From Phytophthora sp. 'mugwort' (taxonomy: Eukaryota; Oomycota; Peronosporomycetes; Peronosporales; Peronosporaceae), in the NCBI GenBank assembly GCA_033558025.1, contig JAUCEF010000006.1, positions 2,604,001 through 2,668,000 of the forward strand: a stretch of 64,000 nt of DNA, given 5' to 3'. Below the pieces are notes generated by a model. That model did not search any database. It saw only the letters and a program-made list of their open reading frames with translations, and was not told the origin of the DNA. Positions 20,100 through 28,224 of the stretch are shown one piece after another (position 1 is the first letter of the stretch; each line of letters opens with the position of its first letter). The translations under genes were made by a program, and so were the position numbers.

Positions 20100-20470
20100 A
20101 CTATGTGAGCCACACCAGTATGATCAATATTCACCATGCAGCGCGCACATGCTCCGCCGGCGTAAATGGAATCATTCAGTCATGCCCACAGGGACTAAAC
20201 GCCGCATTCGACGTTCTTGTAATTGTGAACTGCATTGCTCGCCTATTCGCTTTAAACACCAGTATGATGTCGGGACAATCTTACAACCCGACTGCTTCAA
20301 CAAGATCCTTACCGCCCGTAATCGTACAAGGAGCAACATCTGCGCCTTCGACCGACAACCCTCGAGCAGGGTCTCGCCTAGATCAAGCACTGCCTGTCTT
20401 GCTCCCTCCTTGGCAACTTTGAACAGGCAAGAAACATACGCATCAGTGCCACCGCTTCCTGTGCTATGAT
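20100..20470 (+). pseudogene. Degenerate sequence encoding a TKRR(I/L)RRS basic motif, left flank of the aldolase palindrome
   Basis: A frame around 20175-20270 reads GTKRRIRRSCNCELHC and is mirrored on the other strand at about 25,250-25,330 (GTKRRLRRSAHCNTC). Both point toward the 3' end of their neighbouring aldolase copy. Around the motif the frames and sequence diverge and no complete protein is evident. I do not recognise the family; clustered Cys and a following KHQ suggest a degraded zinc-finger-like or short basic protein. It is best read as a remnant of a gene duplicated together with the aldolase. Confidence 0.35.
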
Positions 20471-20496
20471 GTGCATTGCTCTCGTTCGGTTTGGAA

Positions 20497-21770
20497 GGTG
20501 ATTTATTTTTGCTATTACATGTTGGGGAAGAACGCTGCTGGCTCAACTGAACTCCGCGATCTTGCTGAGTTAACCACAGCCGCAGCAGATACTAACGCCG
20601 GAACGACTACTTCGTCTTTGAGCGAACTGCTTACAGCACGTTCACGCAGTTCAGGTTGCGGTACGCCTCGTGCAGACGCGCGATCATCGACTCCTCCGAC
20701 TTGCGCACCCACACACGCGGGTCGTAGAACTTCTTGTTCGGGACGTCATCGCCCTCAGGGTTGCCGATCTGGCCCTGGAGGTAGCCCTTCTTCTCCTCGT
20801 AGAACTTGCGCAGACCATCCCAGTACGCCCACTGCGTGTCCGTGTCGATGTTCATCTTCACCACACCATTGCCCACAGCCGTCTGGATCTCCTGGGCCGT
20901 CGAGCCAGAGCCACCGTGGAACACAAAGAACACGGGCTTCTCCGAGGCGATCGACTTCTCCTTGGCGACGAACTTCTGGAAGTCGCCCAGGATCTCGGGG
21001 TGGAGCTTCACGTTGCCCGGCTTGTACACGCCGTGCACGTTGCCGAACGCAGCGGCGATCGTGAAGTACGGCGACACAGAGCCCAGCTCGTTGAACGCGA
21101 GCAGGATGTCCTCCGGCTGCGAATACAGCGACGCGTTGTCCACTTCGCTGTTGTCGACACCGTCCTCCTCACCGCCGGTCAGACCCAGCTCGACCTCAAG
21201 GATCAGACCCATCTTGGCCATGCGCTGGAAGTACTTCTTGCTGATGGCCACGTTCTCCTCCATCGGCTCCTCCGACAGGTCGAGCATGTGCGAGCTCCAC
21301 AGAGGGATGCCGTGCTCGGCGAAGTACTTCTCGTCAGCCTCCAGCATGCCGTCGAACCACGGCAGCAGCTTCTTGGCGCAGTGGTCCGAGTGGAGGATCA
21401 CGGGCACGCCGTAGTGCTTGGCCATGGCGCGCACGTGGTACGCGGCAGCGATGGCACCGAGAACCGAACCGTTCTGGTTCTTGTTGTCAATGCCCTTGCC
21501 GGCGTAGAAGGCAGCACCGCCGTTCGACGTCTGGATGATGATGGGCGACTTAATGTCGCGGGCGGCCTGCAGGGCAGCGTTAGCCGTCGACGACGACGTC
21601 ACGTTCACGGCCGGGATGGCAAAGTTGTGCTCCTGGGCGTACTTGTACACCTTCATCACGTCCTCGCCGTTGAGGACGCCGGGCTGCACAATGTCGAGAA
21701 GACCCATCTTGAGTGAGGTGGTGCTGGTTATGTATGAGCTTGGGGGGTTCGAAGCAAGATCCGAAATGGG
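20497..21770 (-). repeat. Left arm of a 1.27-kb inverted repeat carrying aldolase copy A
   Basis: This arm pairs with 23828-25098 (position p matches about 45595-p). From 20497 to about 21712, covering the 3' noncoding 135 bp and the whole coding region, I find no mismatch in the stretches compared by eye, and translations agree in sense and antisense frames throughout. Upstream of the start codon identity falls: two substitutions within 20 bp, a 4-bp indel (CATA present here only), and no similarity beyond roughly 70 bp. At the outer end an 18-bp indel is followed by 25 bp of weaker similarity. Confidence 0.9.
20631..21707 (-). CDS. FBA: Class II fructose-bisphosphate aldolase, copy A
   Basis: 358 residues, the length of FbaA-type (class IIA) aldolases. 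Zinc/active-site positions are visible: D108 and H109 in LHSDHC, H225 in GNVHG, and H264 in FHGGSGS. The enzyme cleaves fructose 1,6-bisphosphate to dihydroxyacetone phosphate and glyceraldehyde 3-phosphate in cytosolic glycolysis and runs in reverse in gluconeogenesis. Codon choice is strongly C/G-ending, as expected for a highly expressed gene. The protein is identical to copy B at 23888-24964, and the two genes are transcribed away from each other. The 5' region (CCCCATTTCGGATCTT about 50-65 bp upstream) is similar to but not the same as that of copy B, so the copies may be expressed differently. No intron and no organelle-targeting extension is seen. Confidence 0.95.
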   Translation of the reverse strand: MGLLDIVQPGVLNGEDVMKVYKYAQEHNFAIPAVNVTSSSTANAALQAARDIKSPIIIQTSNGGAAFYAGKGIDNKNQNGSVLGAIAAAYHVRAMAKHYGVPVILHSDHCAKKLLPWFDGMLEADEKYFAEHGIPLWSSHMLDLSEEPMEENVAISKKYFQRMAKMGLILEVELGLTGGEEDGVDNSEVDNASLYSQPEDILLAFNELGSVSPYFTIAAAFGNVHGVYKPGNVKLHPEILGDFQKFVAKEKSIASEKPVFFVFHGGSGSTAQEIQTAVGNGVVKMNIDTDTQWAYWDGLRKFYEEKKGYLQGQIGNPEGDDVPNKKFYDPRVWVRKSEESMIARLHEAYRNLNCVNVL

Positions 21771-23827
21771 GCCGTTTTGCTGTCATGCGAGACGCATACG
21801 TCAGTTGGGTTACCTCGCCTGATGTTTCGTATAACCTGGGAAAATTTATAGTGATCCGCTGTACACGACTCCGACGCAATCAAGCTGCTGAGACCCCAGC
21901 AAATGCGTTCTCGTGTGGACGAAGCGTCCCGAGATTCACAACCCATCGGCACGCGTGTTGCCGTAGTGTCTTCATGAGATTGCTCGTTGCTCGGCAGAAA
22001 CACGCTATCACCGCCGCGCGCTACCATCACTGCACGTTGTCTTGCTGAATTAATCACCTGCAGTGACTAATGCGATCCACGCCCTTTGAGCGAGTTACTG
22101 TATTTGAGACAACTTGTCCCAAGGCCGTTAAACCCGACGAAGCGCTGGACGCGAGCTCGCCACGCACGAGAGGGGGGAAGAAACACGCGTTTGTGTCGCT
22201 TGGGTTGCCAGCTTGCATGCACACTCGGGCCGCGCTCGCAATGTCACCGGCCGCGTGGATCGCGCTCGCTCGTTTTACAGAAAAACGCGCCGTTTGATCT
22301 GCGTCAATTGCCTTACACTTGCTTTCACTATGCGCGTACGTTTCTTCAACGCGAATGGCTTCGTGTGACAAAGCCTTGTCAGCTCCCTCTAACGGGCCGC
22401 CGCCCGTCGACCCGTTTCACGGTGCCTCAAACAAGTGCGCGGTGAGGCACCCAACGTTTTTTTCCGAGGTCGAAGCATACCTCTAGCCGAGCTCAACCCA
22501 TTGCGCTGCTTTCCTTGTGGTGTTTTAGCATTTAGCGCGTTCAATGTATTCCTCTCCATTTTGGCTAAGTGCCCGCATTAAGATGGTAGTGCTTCATGCG
22601 CCAGATCCGTTATGAGCATGCTTACTAACTGCATCAGTCGAGATGTACAACATACTACTACTTTTGGTGGCCGTTGGGGCGAGTTGTGCGCCATGAAAAT
22701 TTACGGATCACCAGCTTGACGATATTAATGCCGACCAGAATCCTTGCATTTCGTGCAATGGATGCACGCCATAGTGACCGCTGTTAGAGAGTAGTGAAGA
22801 GCTGACTTCAAGCCCACAGAAGATTTAAGGCGATACGTCGCGTGGTCGGTCAACGTTTAGCATGTTTCTCATGGAACTCATTTCGTTAGGGACTGCACTA
22901 ACGTGGCGTAAGGTTGCAAACGTGCACGCCAGGAATGGTGGTTCTCTTGCACTCTATTGCTCGCTTCCTGCGCAGCATAGTAAATAAATCGAAATTGAAG
23001 CATTTCGTAGATTGACATGTATACAAAACGCGAATTGTACATGTATGGTTTGAGCACTGTTATTGAGTTTGCAACATCCGTATTCATGTCTGCTGCGTAC
23101 AATTACAAGTGTACGCTGCATGCGCCGCAGGGTGATGCTGGTGCCACACGACAGATTACCAATTGTTGAACAAACTGATGACCCCGCAGCTTCTGATTGT
23201 GAAGATTTCAAGGGTTTCTGCTCAAAACCAGAAAAATGTAGCTTTAAAAAGCTGCGCACTTGCAATACATGTACCTAGTTTGTCTGTACCTCAAACAAGA
23301 AAGATCGTCGTAAATAAAAGGTAGGTCAGAAAATGTGAGACCTTGTAGGAAGATCGACTATCTAACTTTTTGCATCAGCACAGCAAATTGATTTAACAGC
23401 ACTAAATAACCTGGGGCTTCTCCACTATCCGATGACGCCCTGCATACGGATATATTATACACTCTGGTGACGATGGAGGTAAAAATAACCGACTGCCAAC
23501 ATCGGAGAAACAACGCTGTGCTAGTATCGTAGGATGTACGACATCATATCCCAAGAACGTTGCTGCAAGCACCAGTAACGAACGAATGCTGACGCTTTAG
23601 CACGACGCCAGGAGACCTTAGGAGCAAGTTGCTCCTAGGGTCTCGCTCCGAGCAAGAGGTATACTGCACTTTCTCACTGCACGGATCTTTGTATTGATTG
23701 CACACAAAATCATCAACGGGTGGGTCTAATCGCCAAGCGGGTCGCAAAGAGATCGGCCTGGATCCCTATCTATGCCTCCGCGAGCCGCACCAAGCAGCCA
23801 AAGCTTCCGCAGCTCCGGCACCATGAG
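21771..23827. other. Spacer of the aldolase inverted repeat, no supported gene
   Basis: About 2.06 kb between the two aldolase promoters. Several short frames exist (for example 22086-22445 +), but none has a recognisable domain. A perfect 9-bp inverted repeat with a 1-base centre (TAGGAGCAA-G-TTGCTCCTA) lies near 23617-23638. No similarity between the two promoter-proximal parts is seen beyond about 70 bp from each start codon. Confidence 0.5.
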
Positions 23828-23843
23828 GCTCATTTCGAATCTT
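23828..23843 (+). promoter_or_regulatory. Candidate oomycete initiator element of aldolase copy B
   Basis: GCTCATTTCGAATCTT, 45-60 bp before the start codon, matches the initiator-like part (YTCANTYY) of the oomycete core promoter, whose consensus begins GCTCATT. Copy A has CCCCATTTCGGATCTT at the same place and so lacks the TCA. This is a consensus match only; no transcript start is known here. Confidence 0.4.
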
Positions 23844-23887
23844 GCTTCGAACCCCCCAAGCTCATAACCAGTACCACCTCATTCAAG

Positions 23888-24964
23888 ATGGGTCTTCTCG
23901 ACATTGTGCAGCCCGGCGTCCTCAACGGCGAGGACGTGATGAAGGTGTACAAGTACGCCCAGGAGCACAACTTTGCCATCCCGGCCGTGAACGTGACGTC
24001 GTCGTCGACGGCTAACGCTGCCCTGCAGGCCGCCCGCGACATTAAGTCGCCCATCATCATCCAGACGTCGAACGGCGGTGCTGCCTTCTACGCCGGCAAG
24101 GGCATTGACAACAAGAACCAGAACGGTTCGGTTCTCGGTGCCATCGCTGCCGCGTACCACGTGCGCGCCATGGCCAAGCACTACGGCGTGCCCGTGATCC
24201 TCCACTCGGACCACTGCGCCAAGAAGCTGCTGCCGTGGTTCGACGGCATGCTGGAGGCTGACGAGAAGTACTTCGCCGAGCACGGCATCCCTCTGTGGAG
24301 CTCGCACATGCTCGACCTGTCGGAGGAGCCGATGGAGGAGAACGTGGCCATCAGCAAGAAGTACTTCCAGCGCATGGCCAAGATGGGTCTGATCCTTGAG
24401 GTCGAGCTGGGTCTGACCGGCGGTGAGGAGGACGGTGTCGACAACAGCGAAGTGGACAACGCGTCGCTGTATTCGCAGCCGGAGGACATCCTGCTCGCGT
24501 TCAACGAGCTGGGCTCTGTGTCGCCGTACTTCACGATCGCCGCTGCGTTCGGCAACGTGCACGGCGTGTACAAGCCGGGCAACGTGAAGCTCCACCCCGA
24601 GATCCTGGGCGACTTCCAGAAGTTCGTCGCCAAGGAGAAGTCGATCGCCTCGGAGAAGCCCGTGTTCTTTGTGTTCCACGGTGGCTCTGGCTCGACGGCC
24701 CAGGAGATCCAGACGGCTGTGGGCAATGGTGTGGTGAAGATGAACATCGACACGGACACGCAGTGGGCGTACTGGGATGGTCTGCGCAAGTTCTACGAGG
24801 AGAAGAAGGGCTACCTCCAGGGCCAGATCGGCAACCCTGAGGGCGATGACGTCCCGAACAAGAAGTTCTACGACCCGCGTGTGTGGGTGCGCAAGTCGGA
24901 GGAGTCGATGATCGCGCGTCTGCACGAGGCGTACCGCAACCTGAACTGCGTGAACGTGCTGTAA
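23888..24964 (+). CDS. FBA: Class II fructose-bisphosphate aldolase, copy B
   Basis: 358 residues, identical in sequence to copy A, with the same catalytic positions D108, H109, H225 and H264. The frame is open upstream to 23720, but the ATG at 23888 is chosen because the noncoding similarity to copy A's leader begins right before it and FbaA-type enzymes start at this point. Function is glycolytic/gluconeogenic aldol cleavage in the cytosol. The two genes form a head-to-head inverted pair. The 3' noncoding identity shows that the arms are either very young or kept alike by gene conversion. Confidence 0.95.
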   Translation: MGLLDIVQPGVLNGEDVMKVYKYAQEHNFAIPAVNVTSSSTANAALQAARDIKSPIIIQTSNGGAAFYAGKGIDNKNQNGSVLGAIAAAYHVRAMAKHYGVPVILHSDHCAKKLLPWFDGMLEADEKYFAEHGIPLWSSHMLDLSEEPMEENVAISKKYFQRMAKMGLILEVELGLTGGEEDGVDNSEVDNASLYSQPEDILLAFNELGSVSPYFTIAAAFGNVHGVYKPGNVKLHPEILGDFQKFVAKEKSIASEKPVFFVFHGGSGSTAQEIQTAVGNGVVKMNIDTDTQWAYWDGLRKFYEEKKGYLQGQIGNPEGDDVPNKKFYDPRVWVRKSEESMIARLHEAYRNLNCVNVL

Positions 24965-25244
24965 GCAGTTCGCTCAAAGACGAAGTAGTCGTTCCGGCGT
25001 TAGTATCTGCTGCGGCTGTGGTTAACTCAGCAAGATCGCGGAGTTCAGTTGAGCCAGCAGCGTTCTTCCCCAACATGTAATAGCAAAAATAAATCACCTT
25101 TCCGCAAGGGAGGACCACTCAAACCGAACGAGTGCAATGCACTTCACGTTATAGTGGAGTGAACGATTGCATGGGATGGTAGTGACGCGCAGAGCATTGT
25201 AGGAAGCGGTTGATCAAAGCGGAACAGTGCTGGAGGATTGGTAG

Positions 25245-25673
25245 TCAAAATTGGTGCTTTGCATTGAATAATTGATTACATGTATTGCAGTGCGCAGAAC
25301 GGCGAAGGCGACGTTTGGTCCCTTTGGGGCCAATGTGGACGTCTAGTGGAATGCTGCCTTCCATGTTATCGTCGTTCGACGGAACAGGTGCGCGCAGGTG
25401 CCGCGCTATGCGCCTGTTGGATCGCGCCTTTGTGAACAGACCAGGCCGTCGCTTTGCTTGCTTGCACAGCAATGAAGGTGCAGCAGCAAGTGCGAAGTCA
25501 AAGACGGCTCCATGACCGCCTCCACTTTCACGTCTTTGGTGAAGATGCGACAATGGCGATCTTCCTGGCATGCTAATTTCGTCCTTGAGGACGTAGACGT
25601 GTCGCGTGGAGCGAAAAGATTGGACCAGTCCGCCAGTTAGTAACTGGCAGTTACTAACACCATCAGTACCCAT
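25245..25673 (-). pseudogene. Open frame with TKRRLRRS motif, right flank of the aldolase palindrome
   Basis: A 142-codon frame ending just after KGTKRRLRRSAHCNTC. The matching segment on the left side of the palindrome (around 20190, plus strand) shares about 23 of 28 bases over the TKRR region, then drifts. The N-terminal part has no recognisable domain. Whether it is expressed cannot be told. It could be a small real gene, but the broken mirror copy argues for a relic. Confidence 0.3.
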
Positions 25674-25875
25674 AGAGCAGTCTACTCCCGAATACTAGCC
25701 CGTTGTTTGTCGCACAACTTTCTCTTACAAAGAGCAAGTGTGTACAGTTCGGACGATTATCATATCGCTGTTCCGACTGTCGAACCAGAATCGAGAAGAC
25801 ACTAGGAGCTCACTTGTAGCGGCTCGCCCCACCTTCCTTCCTCCCCCCCCCCCCCAAGCTCGCACCGTTGCCACT

Positions 25876-27405
25876 ATGCCGCTCCACATGCCATACCACT
25901 CGACTATGGACAAGGAGATCGTCAAGGCTGCCGCCATTCTGGACTCGTGCTTTAGCTCTACAGTGGACGCCGACTCGGCCATCCCCGCTGAGATGATCCA
26001 GAATGCGGCCGGTCTCGCCTTCCTTACAGTAATCAAAGCCGGCCTGATATGGACCGGCAAGATGGGAACCGGCGTGGTCGTCTCCCGCCTCGAGGACGGC
26101 TCCTGGTCTCCCCCGTCGGGTATTGGCACGGCCGGTTTAGGGTTTGGCGCCGAAATCGGCGGAGAGATCATCGATTTCCTCATTGTTCTGGGCTCCCCTA
26201 GCGCCGTCAAGACCTTCAAGAAGGGCACGCAGGTCTCTGTGGGTGCTGGCCTCGACTTGGCTGTAGGCCCCGTTGGTCGTTCGGCCGGTGCCAGCGTCAA
26301 CGCAGGCGGAGGCGGCGTCAGCGGCAACTACACGTACAGTCACGCCAAGGGCGCGTTCGCTGGTGTGGGTCTGCATGGATCCACGTTCATGGTACGTGGC
26401 GAGATGAACAGCCAGTTCTACGGCCGCAAGGTCACCCCCAACGAGATTTTGAGCGGACAGGTAGCTCCGCCTCCTGGAGCCTGCGATGTGTTATTTGATT
26501 CGATTCGTCGCGCATGCAGCCAACAGGGACTCGGCGTGGAACCCAACCCAAACTCGTTCGGATCGGGCCGTACTAGCGGTAGCAACAGCTACGGCTACGA
26601 TAACACTAACGGAACGCCCGATGGTGCGGACCATGCTGCTGCGGCTCGTGCGTCGTTTACTGGAACGCGTACTTCGTCGTTTTCCAACTCGAACCGCGAG
26701 CAGCGAGTATCGTCATCCTCGGGAACGTCTCGATCGTTGCCGGCGCCGACTACGACGCAAGCAGATCCAAACGACCCGCGGCTACGACGATACAGCTCCT
26801 ACAAGTCGGAACGGGAGCTGTACGCGCAGTTTGAACAGCGCAAGAGCGGTGTGGCTCCTTCCGTGCCCACTGAGTCTACACACACTCACCCAACGAATCC
26901 GTCTTTGAAATACAAATCGTACCCGGCTCCGGCGCCCAACTCCGCGTACACAGCGCCGCCACAGGCACAGGCCATGTATAATTCGTTTGTCCAGCCAACA
27001 GCTCCCAAGGCCCCGCAGCAGCCTGTGCCGTCCCTTCCGTCTGCGGTTAAGGGAGCTGAGATGAAGCAAGTGTACTCAGAGGTGATGAATCTCGTTCAGA
27101 CCAAGTGCCCGTACGCGAACCTGCAGGTATTCAAAGACAACTGCCGGCTTTTCGGTCAGGATGCGATGTCGCTGGATGCCTACTTTAGCTACTTGCTGTC
27201 GATTTGCTCGCACCCGCAGATGAAGGAGCTTGTGCCTCAGTTGGTGCGTCTGCTACCCACGCAGGAGAAACGTGAACGTCTTTGGGTACGTCGCCATTGC
27301 GGCAATTGCTTAATGTTGAAGAGTGATGATGGCTCACGTGATTTCCATGTGTCTTTGACAGACGTTGTATGTGCGCGAAGTGCTCCTGATCAAGATCTGA
27401 AGTGA
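25876..27405 (+). CDS. SYLF (Ysc84/SH3YL1-type) domain protein with long disordered middle
   Basis: 509 residues from the ATG at 25876, the first ATG in a frame that is open further upstream. A 14-base C run (25842-25855) lies in the leader. Residues about 10-215 form a SYLF domain (formerly DUF500): GLAFLTVIKAGLIWTGKMG, the Gly-rich core GLGFGAEIGGEIIDFLIVL, and the terminal FYGRKVTPNEIL. In yeast Ysc84 and animal SH3YL1 this domain binds phosphoinositides and actin at endocytic sites; here no SH3 domain follows. Residues 216-395 are Ser/Pro/Tyr-rich and probably disordered. The C-terminal 70 or so residues after 395 (MKQVYSEVMNLVQTKCPY, LFGQDAMSLDAYFSYLLS, LVPQLVRLLP) form a helical module resembling the short helical domain at the end of ZNF598/Hel2-like proteins. 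That last match is tentative. Confidence 0.8.
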   Translation: MPLHMPYHSTMDKEIVKAAAILDSCFSSTVDADSAIPAEMIQNAAGLAFLTVIKAGLIWTGKMGTGVVVSRLEDGSWSPPSGIGTAGLGFGAEIGGEIIDFLIVLGSPSAVKTFKKGTQVSVGAGLDLAVGPVGRSAGASVNAGGGGVSGNYTYSHAKGAFAGVGLHGSTFMVRGEMNSQFYGRKVTPNEILSGQVAPPPGACDVLFDSIRRACSQQGLGVEPNPNSFGSGRTSGSNSYGYDNTNGTPDGADHAAAARASFTGTRTSSFSNSNREQRVSSSSGTSRSLPAPTTTQADPNDPRLRRYSSYKSERELYAQFEQRKSGVAPSVPTESTHTHPTNPSLKYKSYPAPAPNSAYTAPPQAQAMYNSFVQPTAPKAPQQPVPSLPSAVKGAEMKQVYSEVMNLVQTKCPYANLQVFKDNCRLFGQDAMSLDAYFSYLLSICSHPQMKELVPQLVRLLPTQEKRERLWVRRHCGNCLMLKSDDGSRDFHVSLTDVVCARSAPDQDLK

Positions 27406-27706
27406 TCCGCAAGACATTTTCAATACACAAACGCAAACGAGAGACAACGACGATTAGCATCGAAAATTCAGGACGAAAATTGCAGCACGAGGGTATGTTG
27501 TACTACACTACCATACGCGAGAGGCGTCAGACTGCGTTGCTCAGCACTATCTTCGATTACAGAGTGACGGCTGCTTTCAACACGTTCCCTATGAGCCATT
27601 TGAGCGTTTTTGTTTGTAGATTTGCTGGAACGAAGCGTCGCGTTCCTTGTGATATCGCTATTACTACTATCGATTCTTGTTGAAGACTTGACACTCGTTT
27701 GCTCGC

Positions 27707-28153
27707 ATGATTTTGACGCAGGAGGAAATCGATGCGTGCCGCGAGTCTTTCGTGCACTTTGACAAAGACGGCAGCGGCACAATCGACAAGTACGAACTGT
27801 CGAAGGTACTGGAAGCCATGGGTCAGAAGCCCACCGACGAGGAGCTGTTTCAAATGATCGCCGAGGTTGACAATGACCACAGCGGCGAAATTGAGTTTGC
27901 CGAGTTTCTGCAGGTGATTGAGGCGCAGAAACTGCGGGCTGCGCAATTCGACGATGAGAGTGACTTCATTGACGCCTTCGTGGCCTGCGGAGGCAATTCT
28001 GACAAGACTGGCCATGTGGAACGCAAGATGCTGGTACAGCTCATAAAAAAGGACTTCGGACTGCCTATTGACATCGACCGCATGTTGGACGAGCTGGACA
28101 CGGACGGGAGCGGTGAAATCGAGTACGAGGAGTTCAAGGCGCTACTCTCGTAG
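27707..28153 (+). CDS. Calmodulin-like EF-hand protein
   Basis: 148 residues, calmodulin length. Canonical Ca2+ loops are at D19-E30 (DKDGSGTIDKYE), D55-E66 (DNDHSGEIEFAE) and D131-E142 (DTDGSGEIEYEE). The third hand (about 94-105, GGNSDKTGHVER) lacks the first Asp and the final Glu and should not bind calcium well. The linker and sequence differ enough from true calmodulin that this is a calmodulin-like or axonemal/centrin-type light chain rather than CaM itself. The partner is unknown. It is convergent with the RAD18-like gene, with only 71 bp between stops. Confidence 0.85.
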   Translation: MILTQEEIDACRESFVHFDKDGSGTIDKYELSKVLEAMGQKPTDEELFQMIAEVDNDHSGEIEFAEFLQVIEAQKLRAAQFDDESDFIDAFVACGGNSDKTGHVERKMLVQLIKKDFGLPIDIDRMLDELDTDGSGEIEYEEFKALLS

Positions 28154-28224
28154 AGCAGAGCAAAGCTGACGTTTCTTTCGTTATGTGACAAAGCAAGTGA
28201 GCCAAGATGAATCAAAACCGGAGT

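Larger units (their letters stand above)
23828..25098 (+). repeat. Right arm of the 1.27-kb inverted repeat carrying aldolase copy B
   Basis: Mirror image of 20497-21770. The perfect part covers about 23883-25098, including 135 bp of 3' noncoding sequence up to AATAAATCACCTT. The outer flank then has an extra GCAAGGGAGGACCACTC-like 18 bp before weak similarity resumes (AAACCGAACGAG). Confidence 0.9.

Noticed and set aside
20172..20546. 124-codon minus-strand frame downstream of aldolase copy A
   Set aside because: It overlaps the aldolase 3' noncoding region and the degenerate TKRR remnant on the other strand. The mirror position in copy B has no equivalent frame.
20670..21716. 348-codon open frame antisense to aldolase copy A (and its twin antisense to copy B)
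   Set aside because: It is a shadow of the strongly biased aldolase codons. It matches no family and exists only because the sense strand is C/G-ending. Its identity in both copies was used only as evidence for DNA identity.
23720..23887. N-terminal extension of aldolase copy B as an organelle-targeting peptide
   Set aside because: The upstream frame begins with GTG and lacks an ATG. The sequence matches the noncoding leader of copy A, which has no such frame.
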